From RHKX01 sp046330415 (GTDB lineage: Bacteria; Actinomycetota; Thermoleophilia; Solirubrobacterales; 70-9): a DNA stretch of 64,000 bases. Numbering within the stretch: position 1 is the first letter of the stretch; the number at the start of each line of letters is the position of its first letter. The notes under the pieces are model-generated. The model worked only from the letters and a program-made list of their open reading frames with translations, made no database searches and was not told where the DNA came from. A program made the position numbers and the translations under genes. This document shows positions 49,962 to 57,235 of the stretch, piece by piece. The stretch is from positions 62,001 through 126,000 of the forward strand of contig JAXLSW010000017.1 of NCBI GenBank assembly GCA_046330415.1, in the 5' to 3' direction.

Positions 49962-51473
49962 TCAGCGCACAGTGAACGGGGCGCTCGCCAACGTCGCGTA
50001 GCCGTCGTCGAGCATGAGGCTGGCGACGTATCGACCGGGGGGCAGCTCCCCGAGGTCGGCTCGCGTCAGCTCCAGCGAGCCCTGCGGGAGGGCGTCGACG
50101 TAGACGAAGCCGAGGTAGTCGTAGGCGTTGGGGTCCCCGGCCTTGAAGACGCCGACGTAGTCGAGCTTGTTGCCGGGGCCGTTGCGCCAGCTGACGCCGA
50201 TCGGGTCTCCGGGCGCGTAGCTGGAGCGGTCGGTCTCGATCGAGGGCAGCGCGCCGGGCGCCTGCACCCAGAAGGGCGAGGAGGCGATGATCCTGCCGTC
50301 GGCATCGATCGCCGCCGCCCGGTAGGGGCCGGGGGAGAGGGTCGCGGTGCCGAGCATCGGCGCGATGTGGTCGGCACCGTCGAAGATCGGCACCGTCGCG
50401 ATGGCGTCCTCGCCGTTACGGCCGCTGTCAGCCGGGACGATCCCGACGGTGCGTCCGGCGCCGGCTCCGGAGAGCGCGTAGCGGATCGTCACCCGCTCGC
50501 CTCGAGTGACGACGCGGGGGTCGGCGTCGACGAGATCGGGGGTCGGCGCGGACTCGACCTCGAAGTCGGACGCGACCGCGCGGTGGTCGGAGCCCCACGG
50601 GCTGACGCCGACCTCGACGTCGGGACCTCCCTCCTCGCCGACGAGCCTCGAGTCGGTCACCTCCGCGGGCCCCGCGGCGAGGACCCAGTCGATGCGGTCG
50701 GTCGTCTCGTCCTCACGGATGTCCGGTGGCGGCGTCCCCGGCGTCCAGGTGAGCCCGGGGGTCTCGGCGGGGTCGGGGTGGATCTCGCGGTAGGAATCGC
50801 GCAGGCCCGCGTCGGCGAGCGCCTTCGACGCCGGCCACTCCAGCGGGTAGGGGAGATCGCGGGCCTCGACGGCCTCCTCGGTCCAGTCCAGGTGCGACGG
50901 GGAGTTCATGTCGCCGACCAGGAACGTCGGTACTCCCTCCTCAGCGACGCTCGAGAGCGCTCGCGCGTAGCGCCTCGCCTCGGGCAGGCGCGTGCGGTTC
51001 TCCACGTCGAGCACCTCCTCCGCGCTCTTGCCGTTGCGGGCGAGGTTGGGGCCGTAGGGGCAGCAGGTGAGGTGGGCGTTGGCGACCGCGACGACCCGGC
51101 CGGGCTCCACCTCGACGTAGCCGACCGGGACCGCGGGCCCATTCGCCTGGACCTCGGCGGCGAAGATCGGGTAGCGCGAGATCAGGTGCAGGCTCTCCTC
51201 CACGAACGGGAGCCCCGCCGAGTCGGCGATCTCGCGCAGGTTCCCCTCGGGCTCCTGGACGCCGACGACGTCGGCTCCCGCGGCGCGGATCGCGGCGCCG
51301 ATCTGGCCGGGGTCGACGCTGACGCCGCCGTACCAGACGTTGAAGGTCATCACCGTCAGCTCACCGGCCTGCCCGGGTGCCGGAGGCTCGGACTTCTCAC
51401 CACAGGCCGCGACGGCGAGGCTCAGGACGGCGAGGGACGTCGAGGCGACGGTCGCGGCGAGGCGGCTTCGCAT
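49962..51473 (-). CDS. EEP-family (DNase I-like) phosphohydrolase lipoprotein
   Basis: A 503-residue protein. It has a lipoprotein signal with lipobox AVAAC (Cys24) and an endonuclease/exonuclease/phosphatase domain (about 38-300). That domain shows MTFNVWYG, VGVQEPEG (metal Glu), FLVGDMNSPSHLDWT (Asp/Asn) and WGSDHRAV (catalytic Asp-His). A C-terminal Ig-like half follows. It should cleave phosphodiesters at the outer membrane face, for example nucleic acids, lipids or wall polymers. ATG 51473 lies 6 nt after TAGGTT (51480-51485). It diverges from a TetR gene. Confidence 0.85.
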   Translation of the reverse strand: MRSRLAATVASTSLAVLSLAVAACGEKSEPPAPGQAGELTVMTFNVWYGGVSVDPGQIGAAIRAAGADVVGVQEPEGNLREIADSAGLPFVEESLHLISRYPIFAAEVQANGPAVPVGYVEVEPGRVVAVANAHLTCCPYGPNLARNGKSAEEVLDVENRTRLPEARRYARALSSVAEEGVPTFLVGDMNSPSHLDWTEEAVEARDLPYPLEWPASKALADAGLRDSYREIHPDPAETPGLTWTPGTPPPDIREDETTDRIDWVLAAGPAEVTDSRLVGEEGGPDVEVGVSPWGSDHRAVASDFEVESAPTPDLVDADPRVVTRGERVTIRYALSGAGAGRTVGIVPADSGRNGEDAIATVPIFDGADHIAPMLGTATLSPGPYRAAAIDADGRIIASSPFWVQAPGALPSIETDRSSYAPGDPIGVSWRNGPGNKLDYVGVFKAGDPNAYDYLGFVYVDALPQGSLELTRADLGELPPGRYVASLMLDDGYATLASAPFTVR

Positions 51474-51506
51474 CGGGTCAACCTAGCCAAGGGTGGCCCG
51501 AGGTAT

Positions 51507-51528
51507 GCCGTCGAGAGCATCCGACGGC
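51507..51528. promoter_or_regulatory. Inverted repeat between EEP lipoprotein and TetR genes
   Basis: GCCGTCG-N8-CGACGGC is a perfect 7-bp inverted repeat in the middle of the 86-nt divergent spacer. It is a candidate operator for the TetR protein at 51560. The high GC content makes chance pairing more likely than at the AT-rich operators. Confidence 0.4.
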
Positions 51529-51559
51529 GCATCCAGGGCGGCGCAGCTAGGGTCATGGC

Positions 51560-52165
51560 ATGGCCACCGACACCTCGGCGCGGATTCTCGATGCCGCCTG
51601 CGACCTGATCGCCGAGGAGGGGCTTGACGCGGTCCGGATCGCCCGCGTCGCCCGGCGGGCGGGGGCGTCTACGTCGCTGGTGCACCACTACTTCTCGACC
51701 CGGGAGGAGCTGCTCGAGCAGGCGCTGATCCACTCCTTCGAGCGGGCGGGCGACGATCGCTTCGGGACCGAAGGGGAGGTGGCGGATGCAGCGCCGGGAG
51801 CCTCCGCGCTCGCCGAGGCGATCAGGGAGTCGCTCCCGGCGCCGGAGCAGGAGCGCGAGTGGGTGCTCTGGGTGGAGCTGTGGCTGCGAGCGATCCGCGA
51901 GCCCGACCTGCGCCCGGTCGCCAACCGCCTCTACAGCCGTTACCGGGCGTGGCTGGCCGCGGTGGTCAGGGCCGGGATCGAGGCGGGTGACTTCGACGCC
52001 GCCGCCGATCCGGAGGAGATCGCCGATCTCGCGATGGCCGTCCTCGACGGTGCCGGGGTGCGAGCGATGCTCGCGGATCCCGGGATGGACGCCGAGCGGG
52101 CCCGCGGGTTGGTCGCCACGGCCATCGCACCCCGGCTTGGCGTCGAGCCCGGCTCGCTCACCTGA
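51560..52165 (+). CDS. TetR-family transcriptional regulator
   Basis: A 201-residue repressor. The N-terminal helix-turn-helix is VRIARVARRAGASTSLVHHY (about residues 25-44), and the C-terminal ligand-binding half resembles TetR_C_6/BetI-like regulators. ATG 51560 lies 6 nt after TAGGGT (51548-51553); ATG 51555 is out of frame. It may control itself and the EEP lipoprotein. It, or the next TetR, could also bind the 19-base palindromes. Confidence 0.88.
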   Translation: MATDTSARILDAACDLIAEEGLDAVRIARVARRAGASTSLVHHYFSTREELLEQALIHSFERAGDDRFGTEGEVADAAPGASALAEAIRESLPAPEQEREWVLWVELWLRAIREPDLRPVANRLYSRYRAWLAAVVRAGIEAGDFDAAADPEEIADLAMAVLDGAGVRAMLADPGMDAERARGLVATAIAPRLGVEPGSLT

Positions 52166-52229
52166 CGCGCCTATCCGGAGCCCCGAATCGGGGGTGAGCG
52201 CTCCTTCTCCACCCCCGTCGTGTTGGCGC

Positions 52230-52271
52230 TTGCGGAAGCGGTGTGGCAGGAGTAGTTTGAACGGCAGTTCA
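52230..52271 (+). promoter_or_regulatory. Promoter and operator of the TetR-ABC operon
   Basis: TTGCGG (52230-52235), a 17-nt spacer and TAGTTT (52253-52258) form the promoter. TGAAC-GGCA-GTTCA (52258-52271), a perfect inverted repeat, begins at the last -10 base and covers the start point. This is the classic place for an autorepressing TetR dimer. A leader of about 130 nt follows before the TetR start. Confidence 0.7.
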
Positions 52272-52310
52272 GCTTTCCGAGGAGGACCTTCCCGTGGAAG
52301 GACGGAGGCG

Positions 52311-52400
52311 ATGAGGAGAAGTGGAGTACAGGCACGGATCTCGGCGCATGCGCCGCCGACTCCGAGCGTGCAGAGCGGGAGCGGGGGCGACCCGCGATGA
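52311..52400 (+). CDS. Possible 29-codon leader peptide coupled to the tetR gene
   Basis: An ATG with a strong GGAGG (52304-52308) opens a short frame (MRRSGVQARISAHAPPTPSV...). Its TGA overlaps the TetR ATG (ATGA, 52397-52400). The TetR gene has no good ribosome site of its own, so coupling through this peptide is plausible. The peptide has no recognised similarity. Confidence 0.4.
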   Translation: MRRSGVQARISAHAPPTPSVQSGSGGDPR

Positions 52401-53020
52401 GCCCGCGGCCGGCGATCGACCACATCCGCAGGCCGCAGATCCTGCGGGCGGCGGCGGAGGTGATCACCGAGCGCGGTCTCGCGGCGACGCGGATCGCCGA
52501 CGTGGCCGATCGCGCGGGCACGAGCGCTCCCGCGGTCATCTATTGGTTCAAGACCCGCGAGCGCCTGCTCACCGAGGCGCTGATCGCGGACGAGGACACC
52601 TTCGCGGAGGAGCTCGATGCGCGGTTGGCGGAGCTTCCCGGCGCGCCGGCGCGGATGCGTTTCCTGATCGAGGCGAGCACCTCCGACGGCGACCTGAGCC
52701 TGTGGATCGAGCTCTGGGCACGCTCGCTTCACGACGCGGAGGCGGCGGCTGAGCGCCAGCGCCTCGACGACGCGTGGCGCGGCCGGATCGCGGCCATCGT
52801 GGCCGCCGGCCAGCAGTCGGGGGAGTTCTCCGCGGAGATCGAGCCGGAGGAGGCTGCGCTGCGGATCGCGACGCTGATCGACGGGCTCTCGGTGCAGGTG
52901 ACGCTCGGCGACACCGCGGTGAGCGAGGAGCGCATGCGGCGGATCTGCCTCGACTTCGCGGCGATGCAGCTCGGCGCCGACCTCACCGCGGGCGAGGGCG
53001 CCGGCGAGGCGGTGGCGTAG
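52397..53020 (+). CDS. TetR-family regulator of a polyamine-type ABC operon
   Basis: A 207-residue repressor with the helix-turn-helix TRIADVADRAGTSAPAVIYW (about 33-52) and a BetI/TetR_C_6-like ligand half. Its stop (TAG 53018-53020) touches the GTG start of the binding-protein gene with no gap, so regulator and transporter share one transcript. The operator at 52258 suggests autorepression relieved by the transported compound or a product of it. Confidence 0.88.
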   Translation: MSPRPAIDHIRRPQILRAAAEVITERGLAATRIADVADRAGTSAPAVIYWFKTRERLLTEALIADEDTFAEELDARLAELPGAPARMRFLIEASTSDGDLSLWIELWARSLHDAEAAAERQRLDDAWRGRIAAIVAAGQQSGEFSAEIEPEEAALRIATLIDGLSVQVTLGDTAVSEERMRRICLDFAAMQLGADLTAGEGAGEAVA

Positions 53021-54190
53021 GTGGGCTCCCGCGGCGATCGCAGCACCGGCAGCATCTGGGACCTCGGCAGGACGCTGACCCGTAGGCAGGCGTTGCGAGC
53101 GGGCGCCGGCGGCGCACTTGGCCTGGCGAGTGTCGGCGGGCTCGGGGCGCTCAGCGGCTGCACGGTCGAGCGCGCGATCGACCTGCCGGAGGGCGGCGTC
53201 AGCGTCAAGCCCAAGCTCGACGGCGACATCCTGATCTACAACTGGGCCCAGTACATGGACCCGGACCTGAAGAAGGGGTTCGCCGACAAGTACGGCGTCG
53301 AGGTCAACGAGGTGAACTTCGACAACCTCGAGGCGATGGTCACCAAGCTCAGGGCGGGCGGGCAGTACGACATCATCTGGCCCACCCCCGAGTACGCCTA
53401 CCGGCTCAATCAGGAGGGACTGCTCGCGGAGTTCGACCGCGACGACCTGAAGAACGCCAAGGGGATCTCGCCGTTCTACGACAGCGGCTGGTGGGACCCC
53501 GAGAGCAAGCTCTCGGTTCCCTACACCTACTACACGACCGGGATCGCGTGGCGCGACGACGAGGTCGACGGGATGACCGGCTCGTGGAACGACCTCACCA
53601 ACCCCGACGGTGAGGGGCGGATGTTCATCCTCGACGACTTCCAGGAGGCGATCGGGCAGGCGAACCTGATCAACGGGTTCGACCTCAACACGACCGACCC
53701 CAACGAGCTCGAGGTCTCGAAGGAGACGCTGCTGGCGCAGAAGGAGTTCGCGCGCGGGATCTCGACGAACTCGACGCAGAACCTCGTCAACGGGACGGCC
53801 GCGATCCACCAGGCCTGGAACGGGGACATCGTCAACGTTCGCAACCAGGTCGACAACCCCGAGGTCTTCCGGTACGAGACATGCAAGGAGGGCGTTCCGG
53901 TCGGGACCGACCTGATGTGCATCCCGGCGACGGCGCGGAGCCCCGGCACCGCCCTGATGTTCATCGACTGGTTGCTCGAGCCCGACAACGCGGCCCAGAA
54001 CGTCGCCTGGAACGGCTACCCGCAGCCGGTCGAGGGCGGCCGCGAGGAGTTCGCGAAGCTGGTCGCGGAGGAGCCGTCGATCGACGTCGACCTCGAGCAG
54101 CTCGGCGACGGCGGCATGGAGTACCGGCTGGACAACCCCGAGGACCGGGCGCTGTGGAACCAGACCTGGACCGAGGTGAAAGCGAGCTGA
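53021..54190 (+). CDS. Spermidine/putrescine-type ABC substrate-binding lipoprotein
   Basis: A 389-residue PotD/PotF-like binding protein. A twin-arginine motif (LTRRQALRAG), a hydrophobic stretch and the lipobox LSGC (Cys47) indicate a Tat-exported lipoprotein. The mature domain begins DGDILIYNWAQYMDPDLKKG, typical of the family, with YDIIWPTPEYAYRL and AAIHQAWNGDIVNV later. It captures a polyamine or other small cation outside the membrane for the permeases downstream. The actual ligand cannot be read. Confidence 0.88.
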   Translation: MGSRGDRSTGSIWDLGRTLTRRQALRAGAGGALGLASVGGLGALSGCTVERAIDLPEGGVSVKPKLDGDILIYNWAQYMDPDLKKGFADKYGVEVNEVNFDNLEAMVTKLRAGGQYDIIWPTPEYAYRLNQEGLLAEFDRDDLKNAKGISPFYDSGWWDPESKLSVPYTYYTTGIAWRDDEVDGMTGSWNDLTNPDGEGRMFILDDFQEAIGQANLINGFDLNTTDPNELEVSKETLLAQKEFARGISTNSTQNLVNGTAAIHQAWNGDIVNVRNQVDNPEVFRYETCKEGVPVGTDLMCIPATARSPGTALMFIDWLLEPDNAAQNVAWNGYPQPVEGGREEFAKLVAEEPSIDVDLEQLGDGGMEYRLDNPEDRALWNQTWTEVKAS

Positions 54191-54210
54191 TGACGGGGGC
54201 GGCGGGTTGA
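54190..54210 (+). other. Six-codon mini-frame linking two ABC genes
   Basis: The binding-protein TGA overlaps an ATG (TGATG, 54188-54192). That ATG opens six codons (MTGAAG) whose TGA overlaps the TTG start of the permease (TTGA, 54207-54210). A terminating ribosome could step through both overlaps. There is no clear ribosome site for the permease otherwise. Confidence 0.4.
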
Positions 54211-55061
54211 GCTCGAAGGGCTTCTGGAGCCGGTTCCTCGTCCCCGGCGGCGTCTGGCTGACGCTGCTCTTCCTCGTCCCGATCTGCCTCGTCCTCGCTC
54301 TCTCCTTCGGCTACACCGACGACCTCGGGCGCGCCACCTACGCGTTCGAATGGGACAACTACAAGGACGCGTTCGACCCGCTGTACGTGCCGGTGCTGCT
54401 GCGCTCCGTCGGATTCGCCGTCGCGACCGCGCTGCTCTGCCTCCTCCTCGGCTACCCGATCGCCTACTACATCGCTCGCTACGGGGGCAGGCGCAAGCAC
54501 ATCCTGATCGCGCTCCTGGTGCTGCCGTTCTTCGTCAACTACCTGGTGCGCACCTACGCCTGGGTCGCGCTGCTGGCGGACGACGGGCTCGTCAACAGCG
54601 GCCTCAGGTCGATCGGGCTGACCGACACGGGCATCCAGCTCATCAACACGCCCTACGCGGTGATCGGCGGTCTCGTCTACGGCTACCTCGTCTTCATGAT
54701 CCTGCCGATCTACGCGGCGCTGGACCGCATGGACCCGTCGCTCGTCGAGGCCGGAAAGGATCTCTTCGGCACCCCGTTTCGCACCTTCATCCACGTCACG
54801 CTGCCGCAGACCAAGCAGGGGATCCTCGCGGGCTGCGTGCTCGTCTTCCTCCCCGCTGTCGGCGACTTCGTCTCCGCGCAGCTGCTGGGCGGGCCCGACA
54901 CCTACATGGTCGGGAACCTAATCCAGGACCAGTTCTTCACCGCCAACAACTGGCCGTTCGGATCGGCCCTGACCGTGGTGATGATGCTCTTCCTGTCGGT
55001 GTGGATGATCGGCTACCTGCGCTCGGCGGCACGGGAGGCCCGGGAGTCGGTGTCGGTCTGA
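54207..55061 (+). CDS. Polyamine-type ABC permease, PotB-like
   Basis: A 284-residue permease with six membrane segments, starting FLVPGGVWLTLLFLVPICLV. The cytoplasmic EAA loop is near the C-terminal third (SLVEAGKDLFGTPFRTFIHV). TTG 54207 was chosen by reading frame and overlap. ATG alternatives fall inside the first helix. It pairs with the PotC-like permease, whose start overlaps its stop (TGATG). Confidence 0.88.
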   Translation: MSSKGFWSRFLVPGGVWLTLLFLVPICLVLALSFGYTDDLGRATYAFEWDNYKDAFDPLYVPVLLRSVGFAVATALLCLLLGYPIAYYIARYGGRRKHILIALLVLPFFVNYLVRTYAWVALLADDGLVNSGLRSIGLTDTGIQLINTPYAVIGGLVYGYLVFMILPIYAALDRMDPSLVEAGKDLFGTPFRTFIHVTLPQTKQGILAGCVLVFLPAVGDFVSAQLLGGPDTYMVGNLIQDQFFTANNWPFGSALTVVMMLFLSVWMIGYLRSAAREARESVSV

Positions 55062-55897
55062 TGGGCGCCGGGTCCACCCCCTTCGACAAGCCGCGGTTCC
55101 TGCGGCTCTACACGGTCGCGGTCTACCTCTTCCTGTTCGTGCCGATCGCGGTCGTGATCCTCTTCTCGTTCAACTCGGTGAAGTCCCTGCAGTCCTTCCA
55201 GGGCTTCTCGCTGCAGTGGTACCAGGACTTCCTGCAGGACGAGACCCTCCGGGAATCGCTCTTCGTCTCGCTGCGGATCGCGCTGCTGACGATGATCTGC
55301 GCGACGATCCTCGGTACCGCGCTGGCGATCGGGCTGGTCCGCGCCCGCACCCGATGGAGCCCGGCCGCCAACGTGCTGATGCTGATCCCGCTGGTGACGC
55401 CCGAGATCGTGGCGGGGATCTCAGCGCTGCTGATCTTCTCCCAGCTCGGGATCCAGCTCTCGTTCTGGACGATCGTGCTCGCCCACATCACCTTCTCGAT
55501 CTCCTACGTGACCGTCGTCGTCCGGGGGCGATTGGCCTCGATGGGCGACGAGGTGGAGCAGGCGGCGATGGACCTGGGGGCGACGCGGTGGCAGGCCGTG
55601 CGGCTGGTCCTGCTGCCGGAGCTCTGGCCGGCGATCGTCGCCGCCGGGCTGCTCACGTTCGCGCTCTCCTTCGACGACTTCGTGCTCTCGTTCTTCACCA
55701 CCGGCGAGGACACGCAGCCGCTGCCGGTGCGCATCTGGTCGGCGATCCGCTTCGGCGTCTCGCCGACGATCAACGCGATCGGGACGCTGATGATGGTCGT
55801 CTCGCTGACCGCCGTTGCGGCGGCGGTCCTGATCCCGCGCCTGTTCGGGCGCAAGGAGTCCGGAATCAAGGTCCTGACGGGCCAGGAAGGAGGCTGA
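55061..55897 (+). CDS. Polyamine-type ABC permease, PotC-like
   Basis: A 278-residue permease with six membrane segments. It begins LYLYTVA-like (RLYTVAVYLFLFVPIAVVIL), with the EAA loop EVEQAAMDLGATRWQAVRLV and the family motif FDDFVLSFFTTG after it. ATG 55061 overlaps the PotB-like stop. It forms the channel with the PotB-like subunit, driven by the ATPase encoded 4 nt downstream. Confidence 0.9.
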   Translation: MGAGSTPFDKPRFLRLYTVAVYLFLFVPIAVVILFSFNSVKSLQSFQGFSLQWYQDFLQDETLRESLFVSLRIALLTMICATILGTALAIGLVRARTRWSPAANVLMLIPLVTPEIVAGISALLIFSQLGIQLSFWTIVLAHITFSISYVTVVVRGRLASMGDEVEQAAMDLGATRWQAVRLVLLPELWPAIVAAGLLTFALSFDDFVLSFFTTGEDTQPLPVRIWSAIRFGVSPTINAIGTLMMVVSLTAVAAAVLIPRLFGRKESGIKVLTGQEGG

Positions 55898-55901
55898 GGC
55901 C

Positions 55902-57026
55902 ATGGAAGCCGGCAACGGCAACGGCAACGGGGGCGGCAACGGCGACGCAATCCGGCTCGAGCGCGTCTCGAAGCGCTTCGGCGACTTCACGGCGGTCGAC
56001 GACATCGACCTCTCGATCCCCAAGGGCGAGTTCTTCTCGCTGCTCGGTCCGTCGGGTTGCGGGAAGACGACGACCCTGCGGATGCTCGCCGGATTCGAGG
56101 TTCCTTCCGAGGGGCGGATCCTGCTCGAGGGGGAGCCGGTCGAGGACGTGCCGCCCTACAAGCGCAACGTCAACATGGTCTTCCAGAGCTACGCGCTGTT
56201 CGGGCACCTCGACGTCGAGAACAACGTCGCCTTCGGACTCAAGCGCCGCAAGGTCGCCAAGGACGAGATCACCCGCCGCGTCGGCGAGGCGCTGGAGCTG
56301 GTCTCGCTCTCCAGCCGGGCCAAGGCGCGCCCCAGCGAGCTCTCCGGCGGGCAGCGGCAGCGGGTCGCGCTCGCCCGGGCGCTGGTCAACCGCCCCGCCG
56401 TGCTGCTGCTCGACGAGCCGCTCGGAGCGCTCGACCTGAAGCTGCGGCGGCAGATGCAGGTGGAGCTGAAGCAGATCCAGCGCGAGGTCGGGATCACGTT
56501 CGTCTACGTGACCCACGACCAGGAGGAGGCGCTCTCGATGTCGGACCGGATCGCGGTGATGTCGGAGGGGCGGATCGCGCAGTGCGGTGCCCCCGAGGAC
56601 ATCTACGAGCATCCGGCGGAGGAGTTCGTCGCCGGCTTCATCGGCATCTCGAACCTGCTCGAGGGGGTCGTCGAGGACGAGGGCAGCGGGGACGGTGACG
56701 GCATGGTGCGGATCGCGACCGGGGACCGGATTCCCGCCCCGATCCCAGGCGACTGCTCCCGCGGCGACACCGTCCAGCTTTCGGTGCGGCCGGAGAAGAT
56801 CGCCGTCGACGACGAGGTCGAGGAGGGGATGGTGCGCCTGCAGGGGACGATCGAGGATCGCGTCTACCTCGGGGTCAGCACGCAGATCACCGTTGGGCTC
56901 GGCGACGGGGCGCGGCTGGTGGCGCTCGAGCAGGCGACCTACCGGGCCAGCGCGGATGATCGCTGGGAGCCGGGGATGACCGTTGCGCTCGGGTGGCATC
57001 CGGAGAACTGCCTGGTGTTGCGGTAG
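55902..57026 (+). CDS. Polyamine-type ABC ATPase, PotA-like
   Basis: A 374-residue ATPase. Walker A is GPSGCGKTT (about 50-58), the signature LSGGQRQRVALARAL, Walker B LLLDEPLGALD and the switch His is in YVTHDQEEAL. A C-terminal TOBE domain (about 285-370) is present. Before the domain there is a Gly/Asn hexamer-repeat start (MEAGNGNGNGGGNGD) not found in typical PotA. AGGAGG lies before ATG 55902. It is last in the operon, and a large hairpin follows. Confidence 0.92.
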   Translation: MEAGNGNGNGGGNGDAIRLERVSKRFGDFTAVDDIDLSIPKGEFFSLLGPSGCGKTTTLRMLAGFEVPSEGRILLEGEPVEDVPPYKRNVNMVFQSYALFGHLDVENNVAFGLKRRKVAKDEITRRVGEALELVSLSSRAKARPSELSGGQRQRVALARALVNRPAVLLLDEPLGALDLKLRRQMQVELKQIQREVGITFVYVTHDQEEALSMSDRIAVMSEGRIAQCGAPEDIYEHPAEEFVAGFIGISNLLEGVVEDEGSGDGDGMVRIATGDRIPAPIPGDCSRGDTVQLSVRPEKIAVDDEVEEGMVRLQGTIEDRVYLGVSTQITVGLGDGARLVALEQATYRASADDRWEPGMTVALGWHPENCLVLR

Positions 57027-57093
57027 GGGTGGTCTTGGCCGGCGGGCGGGCGCCGGGGGTGCGCACACCGGGCGGCCGCTTCCCGGGTTCGGC

Positions 57094-57178
57094 GGGCGGG
57101 TGCCGGGGGGTGCACCCCCGCCTTAGCTCCTCGCTTCGCTCGGGAAGGCGGCGGGGGCACACCCCCCGGCACCCGCCC
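57094..57178. terminator. Very large inverted repeat after the ABC operon
   Basis: A 19-bp perfect inverted repeat has its left arm at 57094-57112 (GGGCGGGTGCCGGGGGGTG) and its right arm at 57160-57178. It encloses 47 nt that can pair further (CCCCCGCCTT with AAGGCGGCGGGGG, bulged). The whole forms an 85-nt stem of extreme GC content. It probably ends the ABC transcript or blocks exonucleases. A diverged copy of the left part lies just upstream (about 57040-57090), so it may belong to a dispersed repeat family. Confidence 0.6.
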
Positions 57179-57235
57179 TCGCGCTTGCGGCGAACCGGGA
57201 TGTGGTCGCTTGGGCTCGGTCTAGAGTGAGGGGGG

